A stretch of 11,462 bases of DNA from an uncultured Actinotalea sp. (GCF_946885855.1 NZ_CAMPHH010000094.1:1-11462), one strand, 5' to 3'. Shown: positions 1-7,653, numbered from the stretch's first letter. The notes: generated from the sequence alone by a model not told the origin. Made by a program: numbers and translations.

Positions 1-21
1 GTCGGGTGGTGGGGCGCGCCG

Positions 22-2475
22 TCAGGTCGTGCGGGCCAGGAGGACCTCCGTCACCGCGTCGACGACGGCGGGCTCCACCCCCAGGGCGTGCAGGTCGCCG
101 ACGCGGACGGGCAGCGGGCGGTCGCCCGTCGCGGCGGCGTAGGCGTGCACCTTCGCGTCGTGCGCGATCTCGGCGCGGTCCAGCACCGCGAAGACCAGCG
201 GGTCGACGTCGTTGGGGCGCAGGCGCGGGTCGGCGCCGACCTCGACGGCGAGCACCGCCGTCGTCGGCACGTCGTCGACCGTCACGGAGACGCGCGTCGT
301 CGCGCGGGCGCCCGGGCCGTCGGGCTGCGGTGCGGCGTGGCGGCGCTCGACCCGCGCGGGGACCTCGGCGCCGTCGACCGTCAGCGTGAGCGGGTCACCG
401 TCGGCCAGGTCGTCCGGGGCGGCGACGAACGTCACGGTCCACCGGCGCCGCTCGGGCACCCCAGCACCGGACCCGTCCACCGGCCCGGCCGTGAAGCGGC
501 CCGCCGCCTGCTCCCAGCGCAGCGGCGTCGTCGTCGGCGAGCCCACGCCGCCGTCGTCCTCGAGCAGGTCGAACGCGCCGTCCGCCCCGACGACCACCAG
601 CACCTCCAGGTGCTCGGGGTTGACCGGCTCGTTGCCCGGCACCTCGGCGCCGTCGAGCGGCACGAGCGCCCCGGTCCGCGCCAGGACGGGCAGCGTCCGC
701 AGGTCGCGGTGCAGCGCCACGCGCCGGTCGCCGTCGTACGCGACGTCCGACAGCACGTCGACCCACGTCCCCGGCGGGAGCCACGCGTCCGCACGGGCGA
801 GCAGCGAGGCGTCGTCGGCGGGGCGCGTCACCGCGGCGACGACCAGCTCGCTCCCGAACGCGAACTGGTCCGGCACCTCGTAGGCCTGCCCCACCTCGGG
901 GTGCGCGTAGTACATCGGCAGGACCAGCGGCACGCCGGACGCGGCCCGGTGGTTCATCGTGTGCAGGTACGGCACGAGCCGGTGCCGCAGCCGCAGGAAC
1001 GCGGTCTGCACGTCCCGCGCCTCCGGCGAGAACGTCCACGGCTCCTTGGTGATGAACGGGTTGGCGCCGGAGTGCAGGCGCAGGATCGGCGAGAAGCAGC
1101 CGAGCTGGACCCACCGCGTGGCGAGCTCGTCGTCCTTGGTGCCGAAGAAGTGCCCGCCGATGTCGTGGCTCCACCAGCCGTAGCCGATGTTGCTCGCCGT
1201 CGCGGTGAAGTACGGCTGGAACGCGAGGGAGTCCCAGGAGATGACCGTGTCGCCGGAGAAGCCGACGGGGTAGCGGTGGCTGCCCGGGCCGGCGTACCGG
1301 GAGAACGTCAGGCCGCGGCGGCCGTCGCGCGCGTTGTCGAGGTAGTGGAAGTGGTTGAGCATCCACAGGGGGTCGATGCCCGCGACCTTCGAGTGCGGGC
1401 CCGACTGCCAGTCGATCCACCAGAAGTCGACGCCGTCCCGCTCGAGCTCGCGGTGCAGGACGTCGAAGTAGGCGGCGAGGAACTCCCGGTCGGTGACGTC
1501 GAAGGCGATGGGGTCGCCGGCGTCGGGGTCCAGGCCCAGGGTGCGGGCCATCTCCGTGTACGCGTCCTCGTGGGCGCGGACGCCGTCGGCGGGGTGGACG
1601 TTGAGCGTGACCCGCAGGCCGTGCTCGTGCAGCCAGCCCAGGAACGCGGCCGAGTCGGGGAAGAGCTCGCGGTTCCACGTGTAGCCGGTCCACCCGCTGC
1701 CGTGCTCGGGGTCGATGTCGACGAGGTGCCAGTCCATGTCGATGACGCTCACCGAGAACGGCAGCCCCTCGGCGCGGAACCGCTCGATGAGCGCCTGGTA
1801 CCCCTCGGCGGTGTAGCGGTGGTACCGGCTCCACCAGTTGCCGAGCGCCCAGCGGGGCAGGACCGGCGTCGGCCCGCTGACCGCGTAGAACGCCTGGAGA
1901 GCCTCGGGGTAGTCGTGGCCGTACGCGAAGACGTAGAGGTCCCGGCGCCCGGGCTCGCGCGGGGCGACCCAGCCCTCGTCGTCAAAGAGGAACGACGACG
2001 AGTCGTCCAGCACCGCGTAGCCCAGCCGGGACACGACACCGTCCTCGAGCGGGAGGGCGCCGTCGACGTCGTCCAGCGTGCGGGCGGTGCCCCCGAGGTT
2101 GTCCTTGCTCTGGCCGAACTGCCCGCCGAGCTCGCCGGCGTCCTGCCCGTACCGCCACACCGAGTGGTAGCTGCTGATGCCGCCCAGGACGGCGAGGCTG
2201 AGGCCGCTCGTGCTGAACGGCTCCTTGTCGTAGGTGAGCCGGAAGCGCGCCGTCTCGACCTCGACGTGCGAGCCGGTGTCGACCACGCGGAACTGCGGCA
2301 CGGGCAGCTCGCGGCGCTGGGCGAACGTCGAGGGCCTGTCCTCGAAGCGGCCGTCCTCGGACCACTCCAGGCGAACGAGTCCCTCCGTCAGGACGGTCAG
2401 GCGCCACCGGTCCCCGACGACGACGGCGTCCTCGTGCGCGACGGGGCGGGCGGGCAGGCGGTACTCCGGCTTCAC
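22..2475 (-). CDS. Glycoside hydrolase family 31 alpha-glycosidase (intracellular)
   Basis: This 817-residue protein should be a retaining alpha-glycosidase of family GH31. The GTG start at 2475 is chosen because GGAGGAG lies 8 nt upstream (2490-2484); the frame stays open further upstream, but that extension is low-complexity and has no such site. The order is an N-terminal beta-sandwich (about 20-200), a (beta/alpha)8 barrel (about 205-510), then beta domains including a DUF5110-like stretch near 615-700 and an extra C-terminal tail. In the barrel I see VIDMDWH (244-250), FWWIDWQ with the presumed nucleophile Asp355, GFSGDT with the presumed acid/base Asp409, and HDIGG (437-441). No signal peptide is present, so it probably acts on imported oligosaccharides. 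The nucleophile context is WIDWQ rather than the WxDMNE usual in alpha-glucosidases, so the substrate (glucoside, xyloside, galactoside or GalNAc) is left open. Family assignment is firm; specificity is not. Confidence 0.93.
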   Translation of the reverse strand: MKPEYRLPARPVAHEDAVVVGDRWRLTVLTEGLVRLEWSEDGRFEDRPSTFAQRRELPVPQFRVVDTGSHVEVETARFRLTYDKEPFSTSGLSLAVLGGISSYHSVWRYGQDAGELGGQFGQSKDNLGGTARTLDDVDGALPLEDGVVSRLGYAVLDDSSSFLFDDEGWVAPREPGRRDLYVFAYGHDYPEALQAFYAVSGPTPVLPRWALGNWWSRYHRYTAEGYQALIERFRAEGLPFSVSVIDMDWHLVDIDPEHGSGWTGYTWNRELFPDSAAFLGWLHEHGLRVTLNVHPADGVRAHEDAYTEMARTLGLDPDAGDPIAFDVTDREFLAAYFDVLHRELERDGVDFWWIDWQSGPHSKVAGIDPLWMLNHFHYLDNARDGRRGLTFSRYAGPGSHRYPVGFSGDTVISWDSLAFQPYFTATASNIGYGWWSHDIGGHFFGTKDDELATRWVQLGCFSPILRLHSGANPFITKEPWTFSPEARDVQTAFLRLRHRLVPYLHTMNHRAASGVPLVLPMYYAHPEVGQAYEVPDQFAFGSELVVAAVTRPADDASLLARADAWLPPGTWVDVLSDVAYDGDRRVALHRDLRTLPVLARTGALVPLDGAEVPGNEPVNPEHLEVLVVVGADGAFDLLEDDGGVGSPTTTPLRWEQAAGRFTAGPVDGSGAGVPERRRWTVTFVAAPDDLADGDPLTLTVDGAEVPARVERRHAAPQPDGPGARATTRVSVTVDDVPTTAVLAVEVGADPRLRPNDVDPLVFAVLDRAEIAHDAKVHAYAAATGDRPLPVRVGDLHALGVEPAVVDAVTEVLLARTT

Positions 2476-2621
2476 GGCGCGTGCTCCTCCGGTGGGGGTG
2501 GCGGGATCATGGTCGACCCTGCCACCGGAGCGCGGTCCGTCGCGACCCGTGGTCGCCGTGACGCCGACCCGCCGGGGGATCGGACCGGGCCGTCCCGCCG
2601 ACCGCGACGAGCCCCGGCGAA

Positions 2622-2654
2622 CTGGCAGCCGGCTCCCAGCCTCCTCCCAGCCCG
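2622..2654 (+). promoter_or_regulatory. Three tandem 11-bp repeats, likely OmpR/PhoB-type response-regulator site
   Basis: Three consecutive 11-bp units start at 2622, 2633 and 2644: CTGGCAGCCGG, CTCCCAGCCTC and CTCCCAGCCCG, with the core CTSSCAGCC. Direct repeats spaced by exactly one helical turn are the known binding architecture of winged-helix response regulators such as PhoB, PhoP and MprA. The array lies 73-105 nt before the ATG at 2727, where an activator of the secreted-protein gene would sit. A weak -10-like CACCGT lies at 2661-2666. The repeats are seen directly; the regulator class is inferred. The rest of the 251-bp divergent gap (2476-2726) shows only the two ribosome sites and no clear promoter for the GH31 gene. 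Confidence 0.55.
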
Positions 2655-2726
2655 CCGGAGCACCGTGGAAGCAGAGGGGACCGGCACCCGAGCCGGCGCG
2701 GGGGACACGACGAGGAGGCGAGTTCC

Positions 2727-3440
2727 ATGAGGACGGCACTGCGAAGGGCTGTCGCGGCGGGTGCCGTCGGGCTGGTCGGCGTGACGGGCGTCGCGCTCGG
2801 CGCGACCGTGCTCCCGGCTGCTGCGACGACCGACGACACCGCGGCGGAGGACACGACCGACGCCGCGCTCCGGGTCCAGCACGAGGAGCGGATCCGAGAG
2901 ACGCTCGAGGCGAGCGTCCAGGACGGGACGATCACTGCGGAGCAGGCCGACCGGATCGCCGCGACGCTCGCGGAGCAGCTCGGCCCGCGCGGCGGGTCCG
3001 GAGGTCACGGCCACGGCCACGGTGAGCGCGGCGTGGCCCTCACCGCAGCGGCCGACGCGCTCGGCCTGACCACCGACGAGCTCCGTGCGGCGCTGGCCGA
3101 CGGGTCGACCCTGGCCGACGTCGCGGAGGGCCAGGGGGTCGCCGTGGACGACCTCGTGGCGGCGCTCGTCGCGGCGGCGGAGGAGCGGATCGACGACGCC
3201 GTCGCGGACGGGCGGCTGACCGCCGAGGAGGCGGCGCAGCGCAAGGCCGACCTGGTCGAGCGGATGACCGAGCGCGTCGAGAGCGGCCTCGGCGGCGGCG
3301 AGCAGCACCGCGAGATGCGCGGCGAGGGGCAGGGTGACGGTCACGGTCGGATGCACGGCCAGATGCGTGGCGGTGACGGCGCCGGTCTCCAGGGCCGCGG
3401 CATGGGCGCCGGCCTCGGTTTCGGGGGGGCGGACGCCTGA
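2727..3440 (+). CDS. Secreted small protein with duplicated helical repeat and His/Met/Gly-rich segments
   Basis: This 237-residue protein begins at an ATG with GAGGAGG 8 nt upstream (2712-2718). Residues 1-33 form a Sec signal peptide: basic MRTALRR, a hydrophobic core, and a likely cut after LPAAA near 33. The mature part is highly charged and helical. A motif recurs at 64-85 and 159-180 (DG, then LTAEEA or ITAEQA, then a basic/acidic helix), and a related DG segment occurs at 125-140, suggesting internal duplication. Residues 89-99 hold a GHGHGHG run and 190-237 are rich in Gly, Met and His (HGRMHGQM at 206-213), consistent with metal binding but unproven. There is no enzymatic motif. Export, the response-regulator-like repeats upstream and the metal-ligand-rich tails suggest an envelope-stress or metal-responsive role; this is inference. 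I do not recognise a named family. Confidence 0.85.
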   Translation: MRTALRRAVAAGAVGLVGVTGVALGATVLPAAATTDDTAAEDTTDAALRVQHEERIRETLEASVQDGTITAEQADRIAATLAEQLGPRGGSGGHGHGHGERGVALTAAADALGLTTDELRAALADGSTLADVAEGQGVAVDDLVAALVAAAEERIDDAVADGRLTAEEAAQRKADLVERMTERVESGLGGGEQHREMRGEGQGDGHGRMHGQMRGGDGAGLQGRGMGAGLGFGGADA

Positions 3441-3458
3441 CCGGTCCCCTCACGGGGT

Positions 3459-3487
3459 AGCCGTGCACCGACATCCGGTGCACGGCT
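3459..3487. terminator. Perfect 12-bp hairpin, bidirectional terminator
   Basis: AGCCGTGCACCG and its exact complement flank a 5-nt ACATC loop. The hairpin begins 19 nt after the stop of the secreted-protein gene and is followed by TTCCCC. It also lies 70 nt past the end of the convergent exporter gene, so it can serve both. There is no real T-tract, as is usual in high-GC actinobacteria. A smaller GCGGC-GAA-GCCGC hairpin at 3538-3550 lies right after the exporter stop on the minus strand. Confidence 0.7.
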
Positions 3488-3557
3488 TCCCCACGAGCGA
3501 GGAGCCACCCGCCCGCCCGGTCGACCGTTGCCGTCGGGCGGCGAAGCCGCGCGGTGG

Positions 3558-5162
3558 TCAGCGCGGGGAGTGGCGCAGGTGCGGGTCGAGCGTCGGCGCG
3601 CCGGGCGGCTCGTCGACGACACCTCCCGGTCGCCCCGCCCCGGCGATCCCGGTGACGCCCAGGCCGGTCGCCGCCTGCCCGTCGCGTGCCGCAGCCGTCG
3701 AGCGCGCGCGGCGCAGGAGCTGGTGTGGCGCCCGCCCGGTGACGCCGCGGACGGCGGCCGACCGGGAGCGGCCGCCGCCGCGGGTGCCCAGCCGCAGCGG
3801 GGCGCCGAGGAACTCCCCGAGCGTGACGCCGGCGGCGATGCCGAGGCCGATCATCAGCGCTCCGAAGAGGCCCGAGACGCCGGGCAGCACGCCGATGCCG
3901 CTCGTCCCCTCCACGAGGTCGAACAGCCCGCGGTAGATCGCCAGGCCCGGCAGCAGCGGCACGATGCCGCACACCGAGGTGACGATGGAGGGCACCTTGA
4001 GCCGCGGTGACGCCCACTCGCTGAGGAAGCCCACGACGGTCGCCGCGATGGCGCTCGCCACGGCCGGTCCCACCCCGAGGTCGGTCATCACGCTGAGGAC
4101 GGACCACGAGACGCCGCCCACGGCCGCCGCGACGACGACCGCACGCGGCCGGGCGTAGGAGGCCACCGCCCAGGCGAGCGCGACGGTGCCCGCGGCGAGC
4201 ACCTGGAGGATGAGCGGGCTCGTGTTCTGCGGGGGATCCAGCAGGACGAGCGGCACCCCGAGGCGACGAGCGACGTCGAGGACGAAGCCGATCCCCACGA
4301 CGATGCCGAGCGTGAGCACGAACACCTCGAACGCACGCGCACCCGCCGTGATGGGGAAGCCGCTGATCGCGTCCTCCGCGGCGCCCACGAGGGAGAGCCC
4401 GGCGAGGAGCACGACGATGCCGGAGGCGACCACGAGCGAGGGCGGCAGGACCGCCGGGTCGAACGGGAGGGCCGGGCCCGCGAGGAACAGCGCGACCGCG
4501 ACGAGGGCCGCCACCGCCGCGCCCGCCGCCTGGAGGAAGAACGCGGGGAGTCCGCGCAGGCTGAGGAACCAGATGACCCGGTCGATGACCGCCGTGGTGG
4601 CGGCCGCCACGAGCGCGACGGCCGGACCGCCACCGAGGAGCACCGCGACCGCGCCCGCGAGCGTGGACAGCGCGGCCGTGACGACCCAGCGCCGGTAGGT
4701 CTGCGGAGCGGAGACGATCGCGTCGAAACGGTCGTGCGCGGCGTCGACCTGCTCGCGCGCCTCCTCCGGTGCCACCGTGCGCTCGCCGACCTCCCGCGCG
4801 AGCTCGACGACGTCCTGGAGCCGCCCGTAGTCCGGGATCCGCTCGGCGACGATGCGCATCATCGTCAGCGGATAGGCGTCGTCACCGCGGTCGTACGAGA
4901 CGGTGATCGACGTGAACGTCAGGTCCACCTGGGCACCGCGCAGACCGAACGACCGCAGCACCCGACGGATGGCGAGCGTCACGTCCACCGCGGCGGCGCC
5001 GAGGGAGAGCATCGCCTCGCCGACGCGGAGGGAGAGCTCGAGGACGGCGTGGATCGTCGGCGGGTCCAGCTCACCCGGGCGCGACCGCAGGCCCGCCTGC
5101 AGGGTCGGTGGTCCCCCCGCGACGCGTCGGACGACCGACCGGGGGACCCACCGCAGAGGCAT
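3558..5162 (-). CDS. thrE: Threonine/serine exporter, ThrE family (fused ThrE + ThrE_2 domains)
   Basis: This 534-residue membrane protein matches the ThrE family, whose Corynebacterium glutamicum member exports threonine and serine by proton-motive force. Residues about 35-155 are the soluble N-terminal part: LRVGEAMLSLGAA (45-57) and FTSITVSYDR (83-92) fit the ThrE/DUF1212 domain. About ten membrane segments follow (roughly 160-455). They include LVGAAEDAISGFPITAG (258-274), and CGIVPLLPGLAIYRGLF (398-414) in the second half, the ThrE_2/DUF3815 part. Some bacteria encode the halves as two genes; here they are fused, as in corynebacteria. A basic, Gly/Ala-rich tail of about 75 residues (460-534) looks disordered and cytoplasmic. 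The ATG at 5162 has no good Shine-Dalgarno, but a TAGGGT box is placed for a leaderless transcript. Transport of Thr/Ser is inferred from family membership. Confidence 0.93.
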   Translation of the reverse strand: MPLRWVPRSVVRRVAGGPPTLQAGLRSRPGELDPPTIHAVLELSLRVGEAMLSLGAAAVDVTLAIRRVLRSFGLRGAQVDLTFTSITVSYDRGDDAYPLTMMRIVAERIPDYGRLQDVVELAREVGERTVAPEEAREQVDAAHDRFDAIVSAPQTYRRWVVTAALSTLAGAVAVLLGGGPAVALVAAATTAVIDRVIWFLSLRGLPAFFLQAAGAAVAALVAVALFLAGPALPFDPAVLPPSLVVASGIVVLLAGLSLVGAAEDAISGFPITAGARAFEVFVLTLGIVVGIGFVLDVARRLGVPLVLLDPPQNTSPLILQVLAAGTVALAWAVASYARPRAVVVAAAVGGVSWSVLSVMTDLGVGPAVASAIAATVVGFLSEWASPRLKVPSIVTSVCGIVPLLPGLAIYRGLFDLVEGTSGIGVLPGVSGLFGALMIGLGIAAGVTLGEFLGAPLRLGTRGGGRSRSAAVRGVTGRAPHQLLRRARSTAAARDGQAATGLGVTGIAGAGRPGGVVDEPPGAPTLDPHLRHSPR

Positions 5163-5168
5163 GCTCCG

Positions 5169-5174
5169 ACCCTA
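5169..5174 (-). promoter_or_regulatory. -10 box TAGGGT for a leaderless thrE transcript
   Basis: Reading the minus strand, TAGGGT occupies 5174-5169, followed by 6 nt and then the ATG at 5162. A TANNNT box 6-7 nt before the start codon is the typical actinobacterial leaderless arrangement, with transcription beginning at the A of ATG. No Shine-Dalgarno is well placed (a GGAG sits only 1 nt before the ATG). No convincing -35 is seen. If real, the exporter has its own promoter inside the gap after the small upstream ORF. Confidence 0.5.
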
Positions 5175-5203
5175 GGTGCTCCGTCGCCGGGCCCGCCGAG
5201 GCG

Positions 5204-5575
5204 TCAGCGCGCGCCCAACCGGCACAGCACGTACCGCTGCCCCGTCGGGGTGGGCGCGCGGCGCGTGTCGACGACGACGACGCCCGGCAGCGGCGCCGCG
5301 TCCCACGCCGCGGCCGACACGACGACGACGTCGACCTGGCCGAGCGCGACCCGGTCGGCGACGGCGCGGCGGAGCACGGGCGACGTGGTCGTCCGGACTC
5401 CCTCCATGCGGGTCCCGCCTCCGGCGGCGGCGATCTTCTCGGCGGCCCGCGTGGTCGCGGCGTCGTCGTCGGTGAGCACCGCGACCGGGCCCGATCCGGT
5501 CAGCGAGAGCACCGTCGTCGCGAGGCCGTCCGGGGACGAGGCGGTGGCGGGGCCGGTGACGGTGGGGGCGGTCAT
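5204..5575 (-). CDS. Hypothetical 123-residue protein with a Rossmann-like pattern
   Basis: The ATG at 5575 has GGAGG 5 nt upstream, and the frame runs to a TGA 41 nt before the exporter gene on the same strand. I do not recognise it. The sequence alternates strand and helix: GPVAVLTDDDAATTRAAEKIAAAGG (29-53), a helix near 65-80, then VDVVVVSAAAWDAA (81-94) and GVVVVDTRRAP (98-108). This resembles the beta2-alpha2-beta3-beta4 part of a short-chain dehydrogenase, but the Gly-rich nucleotide loop, the YxxxK pair and the C-terminal half are absent, so enzyme activity is unlikely. It could be a small nucleotide- or partner-binding protein or a remnant. It is predicted soluble, with no signal peptide. 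The clear ribosome site and GC-biased third positions support it being translated; function is unknown. Confidence 0.7.
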   Translation of the reverse strand: MTAPTVTGPATASSPDGLATTVLSLTGSGPVAVLTDDDAATTRAAEKIAAAGGGTRMEGVRTTTSPVLRRAVADRVALGQVDVVVVSAAAWDAAPLPGVVVVDTRRAPTPTGQRYVLCRLGAR

Positions 5576-5914
5576 GAGGTCCTCCGAGGGTGGTGCGGTT
5601 GCCGGGTCCCAGCACATCACCGACCACCGACACGGCCGGGACGGACGGCGTGGACGGCGTGTCCCGCGCCCGCCGACACACCCGTGCACACCGGTGCGGC
5701 GACCGGGTGCGCGGGGCCCCTTTCGCCCCCATGCGCACGGATCTGCGCCACCCCGTGACCTGCGCACTTTCCCACGGGCCCCGCAGCGGATGCGGGCCGC
5801 GGGCGGCGTTCCTACCGTCACCGGGTCACCGCGACGACGCGGTGCCGGCACCGGGACCGACGACGGCCGGGTGCCACGGACGACCCGGCCGCAGGGCCCG
5901 GAGGTGTACGACCC
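5576..5914. other. 339-bp divergent intergenic region
   Basis: This gap separates the minus-strand 123-residue ORF from the plus-strand secreted hydrolase and must hold both promoters. I see no gene in it. Visible structure: a tandem 9-bp repeat GGACGGCGT at 5643-5651 and 5652-5660; an imperfect operator-like inverted repeat GCGCA-CGGATC-TGCGC at 5733-5748, with another TGCGCAC at 5761; and a -10-like TACCGT at 5813-5818 facing the hydrolase, with no good -35. The hydrolase ribosome site GGAGG is at 5900-5904. Promoter calls are weak. Confidence 0.4.
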
Positions 5915-7639
5915 ATGAGCACCAGACCACCGTTCCCACGTGCCGGTGCGCCGCGCCCCACCGGCTCGGGCCGCGCGCACCGCGGCGCGAGCAGCGCGCG
6001 GGCCCTCACCGCCACCGCGCTGGCGGGCGCCCTCGCCCTCGCGCTCGCACCCGGCGCCGCCGCCGCGCCCCCCGGTCGCGGCGAAGCCGCGGCGCCGCCC
6101 GCCACGACCGCCGTCGGCCCAGCGGCCGGCGCAGCCGACGCGACGCCCACCACCACGGCCGGCAGGTCGACCACCACCACGGCCGTGGGCGGCGCGCTGG
6201 CGGACCTGGGTCTCACGGACGTCGTCGGCCCGCTGCCCGTCACCGACGACTCCTACCCCTTCGGCGCGGCGGACCACCAGCTCGTCGCCCAGGACCTGGG
6301 GAAGCTCGGTTACGTCGAGGAGGAGTACCTCGTCAGCGGGCTGTCGAACGTCTACACGTGGCCGCAGGAGGGCCCCGCGCAGGTCGTGACGCCCGACGCG
6401 CCGTACACCACGCGCGTCCTCGTGCGGCGCCCGGCGAAGGAGCAGCACTTCAGCGGTGCGGCGGTCGTCGAGATGCTCAACCCGTCGAACCTCTTCGACC
6501 TCAACATCGGCTGGGCGATGGCCCACGAGGAGATGATCGACAACGGCGACACCTGGGTCGGCATCACGGCCAAGCCGATCGCCGTCGACGCGCTGCAGAA
6601 CTTCGACCCCGAGCGCTACGCGGACCTGTCCTTCGCCAACCCGCTCCCGCTGGACGACCCGCGCAACTGCACCACGGTGGCGGCGGACAGCTCCCGGGAG
6701 ACGGAGAACGGCCTGGTGTGGGACATCTACACCCAGGTCGGGCAGTGGCTGCGCAGCGACGACGGCACGAACCCGCTGACCTACGGCGACGGCACGAGCG
6801 ACGTCGACCTCGCCTACGGGTTCGGCTACTCCCAGACCGGCGGCTACCTGGTGAACTACATCAACGCCGTCCGGCCGCTGGTCGTCGAGGAGACCGGGGA
6901 GCAGCCGTACGACGGCTACCTCGTCGCCGTGGCGGGCGGGGCCTTCGCGGGCGCCTACCCGATGAACCAGTGCGAGCCCGCGCCGCCGGCCACCGACCCG
7001 CGGCGGCAGATCCAGGACGTCGGCGTCCCGGTCATGCGCGTCATGTCGCAGTCGGACTACCTGCGCGGCATCGGCGCGCGGCGGGCGGACAGCGACGAGC
7101 CCGGTGACCGGTACCGCCACTACGAGCTCGCAGGTGCCGGTCACGCCACCCCGGAGGAGCTGTACTACTCCGCGGCGCCGGAGGACATCCTCGCCGCCGA
7201 CCGCGCCGTGCCGCCGATGGCGTGCAACGAGGGCGAGCGCAGCCGTCTGCCCAACGAGATCTTCTTCAACGCGGCCCTGCACAACCTCGACCTCTGGGTA
7301 CGCGAGGGGATCGCCCCGCCGCGCATCGACCCGATCCTCGTCGCGGACGGCGCACCCGTGCTGGACGAGTACGGCAACGTCCAGGGCGGCTGGCGCTCGC
7401 CCTACCTCGACGTGCCGACGAGCACCTGGTACGGGACGGCGACCGGCGCGTCGTTCTGCTTCATCGCCGGCTGGGAGGACCCGTTCGACCAGGCCACGCT
7501 GGACGCGCTCTACCGCAGCCACGGTGACTACGTGCGCCAGGTGGGTGCGAGCGTGCGCTCCCTGGAGGACCAGCGGCTGCTGACGGACTACGACGCCCGG
7601 GAGCTGCGGGTCGAGGCCGCGCAGTCCGACATCCCCTGA
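5915..7639 (+). CDS. Secreted alpha/beta hydrolase (alpha/beta hydrolase domain-containing family), probable esterase
   Basis: This 574-residue exported hydrolase starts at an ATG with GGAGG 10 nt upstream. Residues 1-51 hold a basic n-region, a hydrophobic core (LTATALAGALALALAPGAAAA, about 31-51, quoted in part) and an Ala-rich cleavage region. Residues 55-95 form a low-complexity Ala/Pro/Thr linker with TTTT runs. The catalytic domain covers about 105-560. The nucleophile elbow GFGYSQTGGY (302-311) places Ser306 as nucleophile; SQSD (378-381) offers Asp381 as the acid and GAGHAT (407-412) offers His410, in the correct order for a triad. Four Cys (252, 353, 437, 515) in an exported protein could form disulfides. 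The layout fits the large alpha/beta hydrolase domain family (Abhydrolase_10-like), mostly uncharacterised secreted esterases. The substrate is unknown. It appears to be a single-gene unit ended by hairpins. Confidence 0.85.
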   Translation: MSTRPPFPRAGAPRPTGSGRAHRGASSARALTATALAGALALALAPGAAAAPPGRGEAAAPPATTAVGPAAGAADATPTTTAGRSTTTTAVGGALADLGLTDVVGPLPVTDDSYPFGAADHQLVAQDLGKLGYVEEEYLVSGLSNVYTWPQEGPAQVVTPDAPYTTRVLVRRPAKEQHFSGAAVVEMLNPSNLFDLNIGWAMAHEEMIDNGDTWVGITAKPIAVDALQNFDPERYADLSFANPLPLDDPRNCTTVAADSSRETENGLVWDIYTQVGQWLRSDDGTNPLTYGDGTSDVDLAYGFGYSQTGGYLVNYINAVRPLVVEETGEQPYDGYLVAVAGGAFAGAYPMNQCEPAPPATDPRRQIQDVGVPVMRVMSQSDYLRGIGARRADSDEPGDRYRHYELAGAGHATPEELYYSAAPEDILAADRAVPPMACNEGERSRLPNEIFFNAALHNLDLWVREGIAPPRIDPILVADGAPVLDEYGNVQGGWRSPYLDVPTSTWYGTATGASFCFIAGWEDPFDQATLDALYRSHGDYVRQVGASVRSLEDQRLLTDYDARELRVEAAQSDIP

Positions 7640-7653
7640 CCGGTGGGGCCACC

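Noticed and set aside
88..2730. 880-residue open frame on the plus strand
   Set aside because: It is antisense to the GH31 gene; the product is Arg/Val/Gly-rich without any fold pattern, whereas the opposite strand encodes clear GH31 motifs. Long shadow frames are expected at this GC content.
2476..2739. Extended GH31 N-terminus starting at 2739
   Set aside because: The extra 88 codons cross the divergent promoter region and the start of the secreted-protein gene; the GTG at 2475 has an ideal ribosome site.
6161..6192. ACC-rich tandem triplets as a microsatellite or CRISPR-like repeat
   Set aside because: They are Thr codons of a short low-complexity linker in the hydrolase, without regular spacers.
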